64,000 bases of DNA from Nostoc sp. HK-01. GTDB taxonomy: Bacteria; Cyanobacteriota; Cyanobacteriia; Cyanobacteriales; Nostocaceae. Shown piece after piece: positions 24,893 through 35,358 of the stretch. The notes beneath the pieces were generated by a model. That model was not told where the DNA came from, made no database searches, and was given only the letters and a program-made list of their open reading frames with translations. The translations under genes and the position numbers were made by a program. The stretch's first letter is position 1. Each line of letters opens with the position of its first letter. The stretch lies in the NCBI GenBank assembly GCA_003990705.1, contig AP018319.1, positions 62,001 to 126,000 of the forward strand. Direction: 5' to 3'.

Positions 24893-25795
24893 TCATTTCA
24901 CTGCAACTTTAACTCTAGCTACAGAGATTTCTGGTGCTTCAATGGGAACTTCTCCAGTTGTAGATGAGCCTTTCAACCACAGCAGCACTGCGGGAGTTAC
25001 ACCCATAAACAACCCTAGCAATACAGGTACAACAAATCCAGCGGTTAAGCTCATAACTGTAGCGAAACCAAAGTTACTTAAATAAACTGCAAAAGGTATA
25101 TTAAGTTGCCCTCGCTCCCATTTAATTGGATTATTTCCCCATAACAGTGCAGTCACAGTCATAAATACTGAGCTAGTACCCAGCCACCCCGCAAAATTTT
25201 GGTAAGGCATTCCAAAGAAGGGGCCTGGTTGTTGCCAATACCAGAAGGGTAGAGAAGTTTGACTCATTGCCGGATCAAGAACAAAATCCCAGGAGGTTAG
25301 CAACAAAGCACCCAAAGCGATCGCACTTATATGACGCAACAAGTTGGGCTTTTTGTCCACTTCTAAACCTGTACGTGCCAGCAAGTAAGAAACAAATCCC
25401 AAATAAAACCATGACAAGGGAATGGTAAATGGGACTAAACCCGCAATCTTATAACCTAAACCGCTTAGGTAACTGTAATGGCCAAATGGAAAACCAGTAC
25501 TGGTTCCTAGTAATTCACTTCCTAGAGAAATAAATACCGATGGCAACAGAAATGCCAAGGCGCGACCTAAACCTAAAATCCGCGTGGCATACAAGAAAAC
25601 ACCTGCTGCACCTAAGATCATATAAACTACACCGCCTCCTGCCATACTCCATTGCATGACAGTTTGTCCAACCTCAGATAAGTTAAAAATTACTTGGGCA
25701 TTAGGTACAACCAGTAGTATTCCTACCAATCCAAATACTGTTGACAGGATATGACCAATAAGGCTTACGCGTTCAGCAATAACAAGTTGTCTCAT
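24893..25795 (-). CDS. cruF: CruF-type carotenoid 1',2'-hydratase
   Basis: 300 residues with about seven hydrophobic segments. The conserved DUF422 core reads SELLGTSTGFPFGHYSYLSGLGYKIAGLVPFTIPLSWF, then SWDFVLDPAMS and WYWQQPGPFFGMPYQNFAGW. In cyanobacteria this family is CruF, the gamma-carotene 1',2'-hydratase of myxoxanthophyll synthesis, acting in the membrane. GGAA lies 6 bases before the ATG. A desaturase gene 98 bases upstream runs the same way, so both may be expressed together. In many cyanobacteria cruF is followed by the glycosyltransferase cruG; that gene is absent here. This may be an extra copy. Confidence 0.85.
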   Translation of the reverse strand: MRQLVIAERVSLIGHILSTVFGLVGILLVVPNAQVIFNLSEVGQTVMQWSMAGGGVVYMILGAAGVFLYATRILGLGRALAFLLPSVFISLGSELLGTSTGFPFGHYSYLSGLGYKIAGLVPFTIPLSWFYLGFVSYLLARTGLEVDKKPNLLRHISAIALGALLLTSWDFVLDPAMSQTSLPFWYWQQPGPFFGMPYQNFAGWLGTSSVFMTVTALLWGNNPIKWERGQLNIPFAVYLSNFGFATVMSLTAGFVVPVLLGLFMGVTPAVLLWLKGSSTTGEVPIEAPEISVARVKVAVK

Positions 25796-25893
25796 TGTAA
25801 TTCCTTAACAAGATATAACATCCGGCTACTGGGCTGTTAAAAGTTCCAAATGTTTAAGAACATCTTTAAAAAGCCATTGAATGCAATCTAGCC

Positions 25894-26742
25894 TCAGTTG
25901 AGATTTGCAGGAGGCATTACCACTTTTTTGGCTAACCCCAGTGTCTTCAATGTTTGAATTGCCCACCATGTCATATCTACTTGCCACCACAGCCAGCCAG
26001 CCTTTGCCACGTTGGGGTAAGCATGGTGATTGTTGTGCCAGCCTTCACCAAAGGTTAGGAGTGCTGCCCACCAAAGATTACGAGATCCATCTTCGGTTTC
26101 AAATGTTCGATTTCCAATCAAATGCGTTGCTGAGTTAATTAACCAAGTCGTGTGCCAGAGGAAAACTATTCTGACAAATATCCCATAAACTACGAACGAC
26201 CAGCCACCTATTACATACAGTAGAATTCCTAACGGCAGTTGCAGCAGTAAGTAATAGCGATCAAGCCAGGAGTAAAACCCATCGCGTGCCAAGTCGGGAG
26301 CATATTTACGATAGGTCTCGGCAGCAAAAAATTCAGCGCGGGGGTAGAGAATCCAAAGAATATGGCTCCACCAGAAACCACGACGGGCCGAGTAGGGATC
26401 TTTGTCTATATCTTCAGTAAAAGCATGGTGCAAACGATGTCCTGCTACCCAGAAGATGGGGCCGCCTTGCAGGGCTAATGCTCCCAAAAAGCCAAACGTA
26501 TACTCCAATACTTTGGGAACTTGAAAACTGCGGTGTGTGAGTAAGCGATGATAGCCTAAGCAAATACCGATACTGCCAAACAACCAATAAAGTGCGATCG
26601 CTACACCTAGTGCTGACCAGGAAAAATACCAGGGGGCAAGCAGGGCTAGAGCATGAATGGTACTAAAAAAAGCTACATTTCTCCTACTCAATACGAGTGT
26701 TTTTCTATCTATTGAGGTAGAGCTAAATGATTGAACTGTCAC
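25894..26742 (-). CDS. desC: Acyl-lipid delta-9 fatty acid desaturase
   Basis: 282 residues. The three histidine boxes that bind the di-iron centre are present: HRLLTH (65-70), HRLHH (102-106) and HNNHH (236-240), with FGEGWHNNHHAYP typical of DesC. Hydrophobic blocks near 25-60, 80-100 and 165-205 give the usual membrane topology. It inserts the first double bond at carbon 9 of lipid-bound acyl chains. GTG start with AAGGAA upstream. DesC comes in more than one form in Nostoc; sequence alone does not tell me which this is. Confidence 0.9.
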   Translation of the reverse strand: MTVQSFSSTSIDRKTLVLSRRNVAFFSTIHALALLAPWYFSWSALGVAIALYWLFGSIGICLGYHRLLTHRSFQVPKVLEYTFGFLGALALQGGPIFWVAGHRLHHAFTEDIDKDPYSARRGFWWSHILWILYPRAEFFAAETYRKYAPDLARDGFYSWLDRYYLLLQLPLGILLYVIGGWSFVVYGIFVRIVFLWHTTWLINSATHLIGNRTFETEDGSRNLWWAALLTFGEGWHNNHHAYPNVAKAGWLWWQVDMTWWAIQTLKTLGLAKKVVMPPANLN

Positions 26743-26841
26743 AAATATTCCTTAAAAATGCTTGGGTATTTAAATCAACCCTGTACTAAATCAACTAACG
26801 AAGCAGAGAAATACTAAGTTGTAACCTTCTCAAAAGCTTGC

Positions 26842-27051
26842 TTATGTCATCCGCAAATCTGCCTCGGTGAGGAGTATCATGGTTTCTGCACCAACTCTGC
26901 CAAAGTCAGGCTCTAGCCCTAATGCCATCTCAATGAGATATATCCATCTGCCATATTCTGGTGTGTAGCTCCGTACAATCCCTTCTCCACCAACAAAGCT
27001 CACCCATTGGGCATTGCGAAACTTTGGCATCTTCATCAAGGTTGCACTCAT
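26842..27051 (-). CDS. Small conserved cyanobacterial protein
   Basis: 69 residues (or 64 from the second ATG). The WVSFVGGEGIVRSYTPEYGRWIYLIEMALGLEPDFGRVGAETMILLTEADL pattern, as far as I recall, belongs to a small conserved protein found in many filamentous cyanobacteria. The short beta-rich repeat GGEGIVRSY...WIYLIEM suggests an SH3-like fold. Function unknown. It lies 99 bases upstream of desC in the same direction. Confidence 0.6.
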   Translation of the reverse strand: MSATLMKMPKFRNAQWVSFVGGEGIVRSYTPEYGRWIYLIEMALGLEPDFGRVGAETMILLTEADLRMT

Positions 27052-27449
27052 GCTTTAACTCCTCAATTCATAGTTGATACTTTCTGTTTTAGTAAAATAA
27101 ATCAATCATGTTTTGTATCTTTTTCAGTAAAGATGTCAAACATCATCTGTAACTTGAGAATGTTTTAAGTGCAGACTATACAACTTATACGTAATTCAAA
27201 CGTTTATTCAAACATTTGATATGGCAATCCTAAATCATTTGTGAAAAATTAAATCCTCGACTTCGTAAAAGTTGTCGAGGATCTGGACACCGCACATTTT
27301 TTACTTTTTCATAATTAAAATTAGTTGCTCTGTACCTCAACTACGAATTACGAACTTGTACGCTCGCTTGTTCTGAGCGCAGCCTTTCGCGCACTTTGTC
27401 TCCGTTCGCGTAGCGTCTCCGACAGGAGAAGGAGAAGGGAGCCGAAGTA
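27052..27449. repeat. Intergenic with dispersed repeat at 27404-27432
   Basis: About 400 bases. The core GTTCGCGTAGCGTCTCC followed by GACAGGAGAAGG is a widespread Nostoc dispersed repeat (compare 10624-10640). A hairpin-like TCGACAACTTTTACGAAGTCGA lies around 27255-27282 (CCTCGAC...GTCGAGG), possibly a terminator or attenuator of the 69-residue gene's upstream region. No gene. Confidence 0.55.
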
Positions 27450-30400
27450 TTACGAATTATTTGTGAGGAGTCCAGTCAAATTTGCAATCATTAATATTAA
27501 TTGATTTAGTTCAATCGGTTTAGCAAGATGTATTTGGAAACCAGCATCGATCGCCCTTTGCCGCTCTTGTTCGGTGGCATAGGCAGTGATTGCTACTGCT
27601 GGAATTTGCCCCCCAGTTTCAAGCGCTCTCACTTGACGAATCAGAGAAAAACCATCCTCCTCTGGCATCCCAATATCTGCTAAAAGCACATCATATTTGC
27701 TAGGAGATTCAGTTAAAGCAGCGATCGCTTCCCTTGTCGATGTCACAATTATTACTTCAGCCCCGAAGTCTTGTAACATCCACTTTAGTAAGTCGCGGCT
27801 ATCCTCTTGATCGTCTACAGCCAAGATGGATAATCCTTCAAGGGTAAGGGGTGAATTTTTACCATTTAATGTGTCCAGAGTCTCTGACAAAATGCTCGGC
27901 TCTAAATAAGTTGGCGGTGTAATCTCCGGTGGCATTAAGCGCAGAGGTAGCCTGATAATGATCGTGGTTCCTAGTCCCTCACCTGGACTTTGCGCTTGAA
28001 CTGTTCCACCGTGAAGTTCTACAAGATGACGGACGATTGACAAGCCTAATCCAAGTCCCTGACTTGTTTTGCTGCTGCTGGAATCTCCTTGGCGGAAGCG
28101 ATCGAAAATGTATGGCAGCAAGTCTTCCCGGATGCCAATTCCTGTGTCGCTGACTCGAAGTTCAGCGTGAGTAGATACAGCTTCGAGCATGATTTCCACT
28201 CGCCCACCGGCTGGAGTGAACTTAATGGCATTAGAAAGTAAATTCCACAGAACTTGCTGCAAACGGTCAAAATCTCCGACAACCGTCGCTGAGTTCAACT
28301 CTGAAACAATTTCAATGCTTTTCGCCTCTGCGGAAAATTCGATAGACTCAATGGCCGCATTCACTACTGAAACTAGATCAATTAGATGAGTATTTAAATG
28401 AAGCTTGCCACTCGTAATCCGGGAGACATCGAGCATATCATCGATTAACTGAGCTTGCACCTTAGCACTTCGCTCCACCACTTCCCAGGCACGAATGACT
28501 GCTGAAGAATCTAAATTGCGGGTGCGGAAAAGTTGCGTCCAGCCCAGTATAGTATTGAGCGGGTTACGAAGTTCATGGGAGAGGTTCGACAGGAATTCAT
28601 CTTTAGCTCGGTTGGCAATTTCCGCCTGTTGACGGGCTGACTGCTCCTGTGCTAGAAGCTCGGATCGCTCTAACTCTAACTGTTTGCGATCGCTGATATC
28701 TTCAATCGCCAGCAAAATCCTTTCAGCCTCTCCCTCTTGAATAATTTTCCAACCATTGAGCAGCATTGTTTTCTCACCAATCCGCTCAAAAGTATGCTCT
28801 ACTTCCCAGTTGTTAATACTGCTATCGTTGGCGAGAATTTCTTCTAAGAGCGATCGCAGTCCGGGCAGGTTCCATTGACCGTTCCCTAGTTCAAAAATCA
28901 GAGATTGGGCTGTCTCTGCTGGTGAAACCTGAAATGTTTCATAAAACGAGCGATTGGCTTTGTTCACTCGGAAATCAGAATCAAGGACGATTAACGGTAC
29001 TTGTACCGTCTCCACAATCGCTTCAGCGTAATTCCGGGCTTGTTCTAAGGTTGCAGCACTGCGTTTAAGAACATCAATATCTATTAACACCAACACTACA
29101 CCGTCAATCTTGTTTTCTGTAGTGCGATAAGGACGGATGCGGAGGTTGTACCAATGTCCCCCCAGAGTTTGGACTTCTAATTCTTTGATGCTGAGTGTGT
29201 CAAGAACCTCCAAAATTAAAGTTTCTAACTCAGGAACATCGAGATTTGCTCTGATGTCGCTCAAAGGTCGTCCAGCATCGGTGGGAATCAAATTGAAAAG
29301 TCGCTGCGCCATTGGCGTAAAACGTCGAATGCGTAAGTCCAAAGTCAATATCAAAATGGGAATATTAATACTGGCAAGCAAATTCGTGAGATCGTTATTA
29401 ACCTGGTGTAATTCCTGATTTCGAGAGCGGAGTTCTTCATTAGTGGTGTTGAGTTCTTCGTTGGTTGCCTGAATCTCTTCTTTAGCAGTTTCTAGCTCCT
29501 CATTGGTGCTTTGTAACTCTTCATTACTAGAGAGGATTTCTTCATTGGCAACTTTCAGGTCTTGATTGATATGCTCCTGCTCTTGGATCACCGCTTGCAG
29601 ATATTCTTGAGTTGCAGTCCGCTCTTGGATGGCGGTTGCAAGTTCCAGCCTGAGCCGAACAATCTCCTGCGCTAAGTCTGACTGCTCTTCGCTCTCAGGA
29701 TTTACTGTGGTAGGGTTGTTAATGGTGGGTGGGGCTGATTCAAATAAAACCACAAAGTAGAGTTCTTCGCCAGTCTCAGGCTTGAATGGAATTACTTCAA
29801 GATTGATGATTTTTGCAATATCGCCCTCTTCAATTCGTAACCCTTCTCTTCTAACGAGAATTTTTTGCCGTTGTGCCTGATAAATTGTGGCGCGTAGCTC
29901 GATGAGCAAACCCTTGCGCACCATTTTGAATAAGTTAAGACTCGGTTTCCCCGGTACAAGTTTGAGGTAGAGATCGATCTCTCCCCGAAATTGCAGCACG
30001 TCCATCTTGTCGTTGATTACTACACCCACTGGGGCATAGCGATTCAAGATTAGTTGGTCAGTTTTTTTCTCTAAATCAAACTCATCCGATGGATTCTCAT
30101 CGGTCGGCTTTGATTCGTTCACTTTTACTCTCGGATAATTGCTGGTAATGAACGAAAAAGTTGGACGAATTGCAGTTAGCTTTTTAGCGTAAATTTTATA
30201 CTTTTTATCAATTAGAGTAAACAAGTCCGAATATTTACCTGTGCTTTCTGAAGTCCCTAGCAGCAAAAAGCCAGTCGGATTAAGACTGTAATGAAAGATG
30301 GGCAATATCCGTTTTTGCAACGTTTCGTCCAAGTAAATCAGTACATTTCGGCAGCTAATTAAATCTAAGTTAGAAAAAGGGGGATCGCTGCCTAAGTCTT

Positions 30401-31673
30401 GCCTAGCAAACACACACAGTTCGCGCACAGCTTTGCTAATTTGATATCCACCGCCTTCAAGGGCATTAAAAAATCTGCGGCGGCTCTCTGATGAGACTTC
30501 CACCATTTGATTCTCTGCATAAATACCCGTTCTCGCTTTGTCAATCGCTATCTCACTGATGTCTGTGGCAAAAATTTGGATCGGCGGTGGGGTTACTTTA
30601 TTTGATAAAAACTCCAGCAAAGAAATAGCGATGGAATACACTTCTTCACCCGTCGAACACCCAGCTACCCAAATCCGAATCGGCAACTCTGCTGATTTGT
30701 TTTCGATGATGGTGGGAAAGACTCGCTCTTTCAACACTTCAAATGCTTCGGGATCGCGGAAAAAATGGGTTACATGGATCAGAATTTCTTCATAGAGCGC
30801 CTTGACTTCACTCGGATTGTTTTGCAAATACTCGGCATAATCCTCCAAGCGTTCTAGTTTATACAACAACATTCGCCTCTGGATTCGGCGATCAAGGGTG
30901 TTGGGCTTGTAGTGGCTGAAGTCAACGCCAGTTTGCGATCGCAATAATACAAATATAGTCGCTAAGGCATCTCCCTGTTCGGGCAACTTCTCAACTGCGA
31001 TCGGTGGCAAAGAGTTAGCAATAAAAGGATTGCGACTGAGGTTTACCAGTTCCTCGGCGATTTTTTGCGGCGGCAGCACAAAATCCACATTCCCGGTAGC
31101 AACAGCAGTATTGGGCATACTATCGAATTTTGCCGTGTCTTCACACTGAGCAAAAGTCACGCCTCCAGCTGCCTTGATTGCCTTCAACCCCAGTGAACCG
31201 TCTCCATCTGCTCCAGATAAAACAACTGCGATCGCTTTGTGTCCTCGATCTGCTGCTAATGAAGTAAAGAACGCATCACCAGGCATATATTTACCCTGAA
31301 CTTTCTCTCGCGGTGCGAGTTGTAACACTCCAGCAGACAGCATCATCTTAGTGTTAGGCGGAATGATGTAGACACAGTTAGGTTCTACAGTCATACCATC
31401 TTGCACTTCAATAACAGGCATTTGAGTTGTTCTTGCCAGAATCTCGCTCAATAGACTCTTGTGGTTAGGGTCTAAGTGTTGAATCAGCACAAATGCCATC
31501 CCTGTATCGGTAAGCAAATGCTTAAGTACCTGTGTAAATGCCTCTAATCCACCCGCAGAGGCGGCAATGCCCACTATGGGAAATAAAGCATCAGTTTGAT
31601 CTTGCTGCTCTAAGTCGAATACTTCATTAGCGTTCGATTGGGTTGGCTGCTCAGAAGGTTGATTATTGGTCAT
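27450..31673 (-). CDS. CheB-CheR-PAS hybrid histidine kinase with receiver
   Basis: 1407 residues. Domains: CheB methylesterase (about 30-215, GIAASAGGLEA, VLIQHLDPNHKS, LSGADGDGSLG), CheR methyltransferase (about 240-495, WVAGCSTGEEVYSIA, SCRNVLIYL), a long coiled coil with repeated SNEEL/TNEEL units (about 690-745), PAS domains, HisKA with phospho-acceptor His near 1033 (FLSNLSHELRNPLN), HATPase (DTGIGIREDLLPYIFDRF, GLGLSIVRHLVELHGG) and a C-terminal receiver with Asp near 1333 (VLLADIGMPEEDG). These fused proteins sense unknown signals and are not standard chemotaxis enzymes. All catalytic motifs look intact. The gene stands alone. Confidence 0.95.
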   Translation of the reverse strand: MTNNQPSEQPTQSNANEVFDLEQQDQTDALFPIVGIAASAGGLEAFTQVLKHLLTDTGMAFVLIQHLDPNHKSLLSEILARTTQMPVIEVQDGMTVEPNCVYIIPPNTKMMLSAGVLQLAPREKVQGKYMPGDAFFTSLAADRGHKAIAVVLSGADGDGSLGLKAIKAAGGVTFAQCEDTAKFDSMPNTAVATGNVDFVLPPQKIAEELVNLSRNPFIANSLPPIAVEKLPEQGDALATIFVLLRSQTGVDFSHYKPNTLDRRIQRRMLLYKLERLEDYAEYLQNNPSEVKALYEEILIHVTHFFRDPEAFEVLKERVFPTIIENKSAELPIRIWVAGCSTGEEVYSIAISLLEFLSNKVTPPPIQIFATDISEIAIDKARTGIYAENQMVEVSSESRRRFFNALEGGGYQISKAVRELCVFARQDLGSDPPFSNLDLISCRNVLIYLDETLQKRILPIFHYSLNPTGFLLLGTSESTGKYSDLFTLIDKKYKIYAKKLTAIRPTFSFITSNYPRVKVNESKPTDENPSDEFDLEKKTDQLILNRYAPVGVVINDKMDVLQFRGEIDLYLKLVPGKPSLNLFKMVRKGLLIELRATIYQAQRQKILVRREGLRIEEGDIAKIINLEVIPFKPETGEELYFVVLFESAPPTINNPTTVNPESEEQSDLAQEIVRLRLELATAIQERTATQEYLQAVIQEQEHINQDLKVANEEILSSNEELQSTNEELETAKEEIQATNEELNTTNEELRSRNQELHQVNNDLTNLLASINIPILILTLDLRIRRFTPMAQRLFNLIPTDAGRPLSDIRANLDVPELETLILEVLDTLSIKELEVQTLGGHWYNLRIRPYRTTENKIDGVVLVLIDIDVLKRSAATLEQARNYAEAIVETVQVPLIVLDSDFRVNKANRSFYETFQVSPAETAQSLIFELGNGQWNLPGLRSLLEEILANDSSINNWEVEHTFERIGEKTMLLNGWKIIQEGEAERILLAIEDISDRKQLELERSELLAQEQSARQQAEIANRAKDEFLSNLSHELRNPLNTILGWTQLFRTRNLDSSAVIRAWEVVERSAKVQAQLIDDMLDVSRITSGKLHLNTHLIDLVSVVNAAIESIEFSAEAKSIEIVSELNSATVVGDFDRLQQVLWNLLSNAIKFTPAGGRVEIMLEAVSTHAELRVSDTGIGIREDLLPYIFDRFRQGDSSSSKTSQGLGLGLSIVRHLVELHGGTVQAQSPGEGLGTTIIIRLPLRLMPPEITPPTYLEPSILSETLDTLNGKNSPLTLEGLSILAVDDQEDSRDLLKWMLQDFGAEVIIVTSTREAIAALTESPSKYDVLLADIGMPEEDGFSLIRQVRALETGGQIPAVAITAYATEQERQRAIDAGFQIHLAKPIELNQLILMIANLTGLLTNNS

Positions 31674-32278
31674 AGGATAAAGTCTAGCTCTGCAATGTTT
31701 TGGCAGCTAAGGTTTATATTTTAGGTTTGTCTACTAAGTAAAAGCAGGAGGCAAGAAGGAAATATATTTTTTGACCTTCACTACTTTCTTCACAGCACTC
31801 TAATCTCATTTATGAAAAACAAAAAAATATCTGAATATTTTACCCATATAAACTATAAACAATTTTAATTTTCCTAAATCCAAATCATGGACAAAAAAGA
31901 TAAACTTAGAATAACTGTAATACCAATAAGTCTGCTATTCAAAAGTAAAACTCATTGATATGAGACAAGATATAAATTTTATAGTTCCTTGTATTAATAC
32001 TATCATTTATCAAGTTTACTAGTAGCATTTCCCAAATAATACTACCGAGAATGCCTCATATTTCTGAAACCGTTGTTGGAAAAGGATATCGCTAAAAGAT
32101 AGACTAACTTTTAAAACACCCAACCCTTTGCCATTAAAGGATTACCCTACTTTAGATATGGTTGTGCTGATATTTGTCACATATCATTTCATCCGGTTTG
32201 GCTAACGGGGAAAGGTTTGAATACATCTTCTATTTTACCCTTTTCTTTATTTAAGACATTAATTATAACTAGTTATGA
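31674..32278. other. Intergenic, AT-rich
   Basis: 600 bases with no recognisable gene. It separates the CheB-CheR kinase from a receiver-domain remnant on the same strand and should contain the kinase promoter. Confidence 0.4.
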
Positions 32279-32650
32279 TCAGCGTAAATGAAGATTATTG
32301 GAAATTACTAAAATGCCAAGCACAGCAACAAAATCGTCAATAATTACAGGTTTAGCAAAGCATAGACTAAACCCAGCTAAGAGAGAATGTTGATACATAT
32401 CTTCAGTTACCGCGCCTGTCAAAGCGATCGCTGGTACTGCTTTGCCTTTCTCTCCCGTGAGTGTTCGCACTTGGTGAATCAGAGCATAACCATCATCCTT
32501 TGATGAGGAAATACCATTTAAGAGGATATCAGGTTGCCATTGCATAAATATTTCCAGAGCTTGCTCTCTTAAAAATGCTGCTTGCACGCTCACACCATAA
32601 GATTGCAACATCGCTGTTAAAGAATTACAAAAATTGACATCATTATCTAC
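32279..32650 (-). pseudogene. Degenerate response-regulator receiver domain cut by an IS
   Basis: The frame encodes VDNDVNFCNSLTAMLQSYGVSVQAA...QPDILLNGISSSKDDGYALIHQVRTL...VPAIALTGAVTEDMYQHSLLAGFSLCFAKPV, clearly a CheY-like receiver. The phospho-acceptor position is Asn (LLNGISSS instead of LxxDxxMP), so it cannot be phosphorylated normally. The first strand is cut at 32650 by the left end of an IS4-family element; upstream codons to 32713 belong to the IS. The closest look-alike is the C-terminal receiver of the CheB-CheR kinase 0.6 kb downstream, so it may be the relic of a second hybrid kinase. Confidence 0.7.
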
Positions 32651-34154
32651 CTGAATTTTCCCGTTAAGTCTTGAAAGGCATAGTGGGAAAGGGTTCGAGA
32701 AACAGCACAGCATATACGGTAAAGTAATTACAATCGGGTGCTAAAGGTAACAAGGAATGCTGGACTGGTGGGAGAAAAATTTTGCAACCATATCTCTAGG
32801 CGCTCGCCGATTAGATGAGCGTGGAATGTCGATAGGATATGCTCTAAGTTTGGGATTTGGCAAAGCACTGTCGTCCATTTTCAGTAGTGGAACCGTACTC
32901 AAAAGAGCCTATGAGTTTTTGCCAATCCAAAAGTGCAATTTTCAAGCGTGATTGAGCCGCACTGTCAAATGACGGCGGAAACTGTGACAGCACAAAACTT
33001 GGTGCTGTGTGTTGGAGATACGAGTTTTCTTGATTATGGCAGTATTGAGGCGAAAAAAGAAGGTTATGGGCCAATTGGTAAAGGCGGTAACGGTTTAATA
33101 TTACACAGTGCATTAGCTATAGAACCTGAGAATGGTCAGTCCCTTGGGTTATTGTGGCAAAAACTTTGGAATCGGGAGCCAAAGTCGAAACCATCACCAG
33201 ATGAAACCCCTACACAGAAGAAACAACGGCAAGCAGCAGCACGTAAGGAAGCTCGAAACCGCCCGTTTGAGCAAAAAGAATCCTACAAATGGGTAGAAGC
33301 ACTCACCACTGTTGAAAACCTCGTAAGCCAGCACACGCGGGTAATTCATGTATTTGACCGCGAAGGCGATATCACAGAAGTTTTTGATAAAACTCGCCAA
33401 CTTCAGCACACGGGAGTTCTTGTTCGTGCGGCTCATAACCGCAGTTTAGATTCCAATAGCGAACGTCTGTGGTCGAAGTTAGAAGCACAACCCATTAGTT
33501 TTAAACAAGAAATCGACTTGCCTCCGACTCAAAAGCGTCCGGCGCGTCAAACCAAATTGGCTATCAGATTTTGTGCAGTTAATCTTCGCACTCCTTACCG
33601 TTTTGATAATCGTAAGCCATTACCTGTGTATGCTGTTTATGCCACAGAAATTGATTGTCCTGAAGGCGAAACACCTGTAGAGTGGATGTTGCTCACTACA
33701 GAAGTTATCGCAGATATCCAGACAGCTTCGATGATTTTACGCTGGTATTCTTATCGGTGGCGGGTTGAGGAATATCATAAAATTTTCAAGTCTGGGTGTC
33801 AGGTAGAAAAATATCGGCTTGCTGCTGAGGGTATGAAAACCTTAATTGGTTTCTTAAGTGTGATTGCTGTTGAGCTTTTACGGTTAACTTATTTGCACCG
33901 CACTCAACCCTTAACCCCTGCAATTGAAATTCTCAATCCGCTTGAACTCAAGATTTTAAAAGCTAAGTCTCCCAAACTACCCAAAGTCCTCACAGTCAGT
34001 TGGGCGGTTGAAGCCGTTGCTCGTCTTGGCGGCTATCTTGAACATCGGAGTAAAACACCCATTGGTATCCAGGTACTTTGGCGCGGTTGGTTAAAATTAC
34101 ACGACCTCTGTGAGGGTTGGCAGCTTGCAAAAGAGACTTAACGGGAAAAGTCAG
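32651..34154 (+). mobile_element. IS4-family (Tn5-like) insertion sequence, 1504 bp
   Basis: Left terminal repeat CTGAATTTTCCCGTTAAGTC (32651-32670); the right end (34135-34154) is its reverse complement with one mismatch (CTGACTTTTCCCGTTAAGTC). The single transposase gene is frameshifted. The flanks (ATTATCTAC on the left, AACTATCAA on the right) do not form an obvious 8-9 bp target duplication. The element separates two unrelated truncated genes (receiver remnant and P-loop ATPase), which suggests recombination or deletion at this copy. Confidence 0.88.
32757..34141 (+). pseudogene. IS4-family (IS50/Tn5-like) transposase, frameshifted
   Basis: The N-terminal segment (WWEKNFATISLGARRLDERG...LKRAYEFL) is in one frame to 32951. 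The rest, starting VQFSSVIEPHCQMTAETV, is in another from 32933 to 34141. The joint lies at a TTTTT run near 32918, where one missing base would explain it. The DDE residues are visible: CVGDTSFLDYG, HVFDREGDI and E in the YREK signature Y-x2-R-x3-E-x6-K of YSYRWRVEEYHKIFK. The layout matches Tn5 transposase. It is probably inactive unless the host tolerates frameshifting at the T-run. Confidence 0.88.
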
Positions 34155-35342
34155 AACTATCAACAAGTTACGGCCATTCAGCAAGCAGTTCAGCCTCAGA
34201 ATTTGGGTATTCCACCTGCGCGGTTTGCTTCTTTACCGTCTCGCTCACCAACCATAGACCTATCAGCAACACAGATTAATCAGGATGAAATTTATCCTGT
34301 GCATCAAGAGCCATCCGCTTCCTCCACCACAGATCACATTATTAATACCGAAATCTCCACCTACACAAAATCTCTTCATACTGAATATGACTTAATCGCT
34401 CACATCGCCAGAAAAGTTACGAATATGCTGTGGGTTGGTGTTCCTGGTTCTGGCAAGGGCATCACCATTAGCAATGCTATCGATGCTATCAAGCGGCTAC
34501 ATCCTGGCATACACATCTTTTATATTGACCCCAAAGGTGACGAGAAAGAAACTGGTTATTTCAATGGTCGCGTTGATACCCTCAAACGCGCCAAGATTGT
34601 TGAAATGTCTCCGGTTGAAGCAGTCAGTTGGGTCAAAGAATGTTTTACCGAGTTCCAGAAAATCTCAGGCCCTAAGCTCATCATTTTAGATGAAGGTACA
34701 GCTGTTTGTTCCAAGTTCAAAAATGCCAAGGGTGAGATTGGTTGGCTCAAGGACAAAATCATTTCTTACTGTTCTTGCGGTGATAGCTCCGGTTGGCATT
34801 TCTGGATTGTCGTTCAAAATCCACATACTGACGACTTGGGCATTTCTGGTGGTTTGCGATCGCAGTTAACATCTGTTGCACTAGTTCATCCTGATAATGT
34901 CCCGGCTTACAATGCCATGATCGCCACACAGTTAATTCCGAGCGATCGCAAGATTACTTCCACCCAAGTTATGGAGATTGCCGCACAATCACCAGTCGGT
35001 CGAGCCGTTTATTACGGCGGTATCAATGAATGGTTCCCCATGCCGCAGCTAAAAAACTTTTCTGGCTACGACCGTGACACCAACAAGTTTATTGATTCTG
35101 AGCCAAGTAATCAACAATCTACCCAAATTGAAACTAATTCATCCGGCACACCAACAACCCAAGCTCAACAGATGTTGGCACTGTTAGAAAAAACCACAGC
35201 CACTTCAATCGATGAGTTCATCCGTCAGGAATTGAAATTAGACGGAGTTTCACCAGATTTAATCCGTTTGGGAATCGAAAGATTGCTCCAAAATTCTCAT
35301 CTCAAATATAAGTTTGATGGCTGGAATAATAACCAAAATTAA
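34110..35342 (+). CDS. P-loop ATPase, N-terminally truncated by the IS
   Basis: Native sequence resumes at 34155 (NYQQVTAIQQAV...). The frame is open back into the IS to a GTG at 34110, so a hybrid protein of 410 residues is possible. Walker A is VGVPGSGKGITIS, followed by the conserved YIDPKGDEKETGYF; Walker B is KLIILDEGTAV. WHFWIVVQNPH and GISGGLRSQLTSVALVHPDN suggest a hexameric transfer or packaging-type ATPase distantly like FtsK/TraD/VirB4, but I do not recognise a named family. Whether the truncated product works is unknown. The next gene starts 16 bases later with GGAG, so they are co-transcribed. Confidence 0.65.
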   Translation: MRVGSLQKRLNGKSQNYQQVTAIQQAVQPQNLGIPPARFASLPSRSPTIDLSATQINQDEIYPVHQEPSASSTTDHIINTEISTYTKSLHTEYDLIAHIARKVTNMLWVGVPGSGKGITISNAIDAIKRLHPGIHIFYIDPKGDEKETGYFNGRVDTLKRAKIVEMSPVEAVSWVKECFTEFQKISGPKLIILDEGTAVCSKFKNAKGEIGWLKDKIISYCSCGDSSGWHFWIVVQNPHTDDLGISGGLRSQLTSVALVHPDNVPAYNAMIATQLIPSDRKITSTQVMEIAAQSPVGRAVYYGGINEWFPMPQLKNFSGYDRDTNKFIDSEPSNQQSTQIETNSSGTPTTQAQQMLALLEKTTATSIDEFIRQELKLDGVSPDLIRLGIERLLQNSHLKYKFDGWNNNQN

Positions 35343-35358
35343 CATTTTCAGGAGAAAA

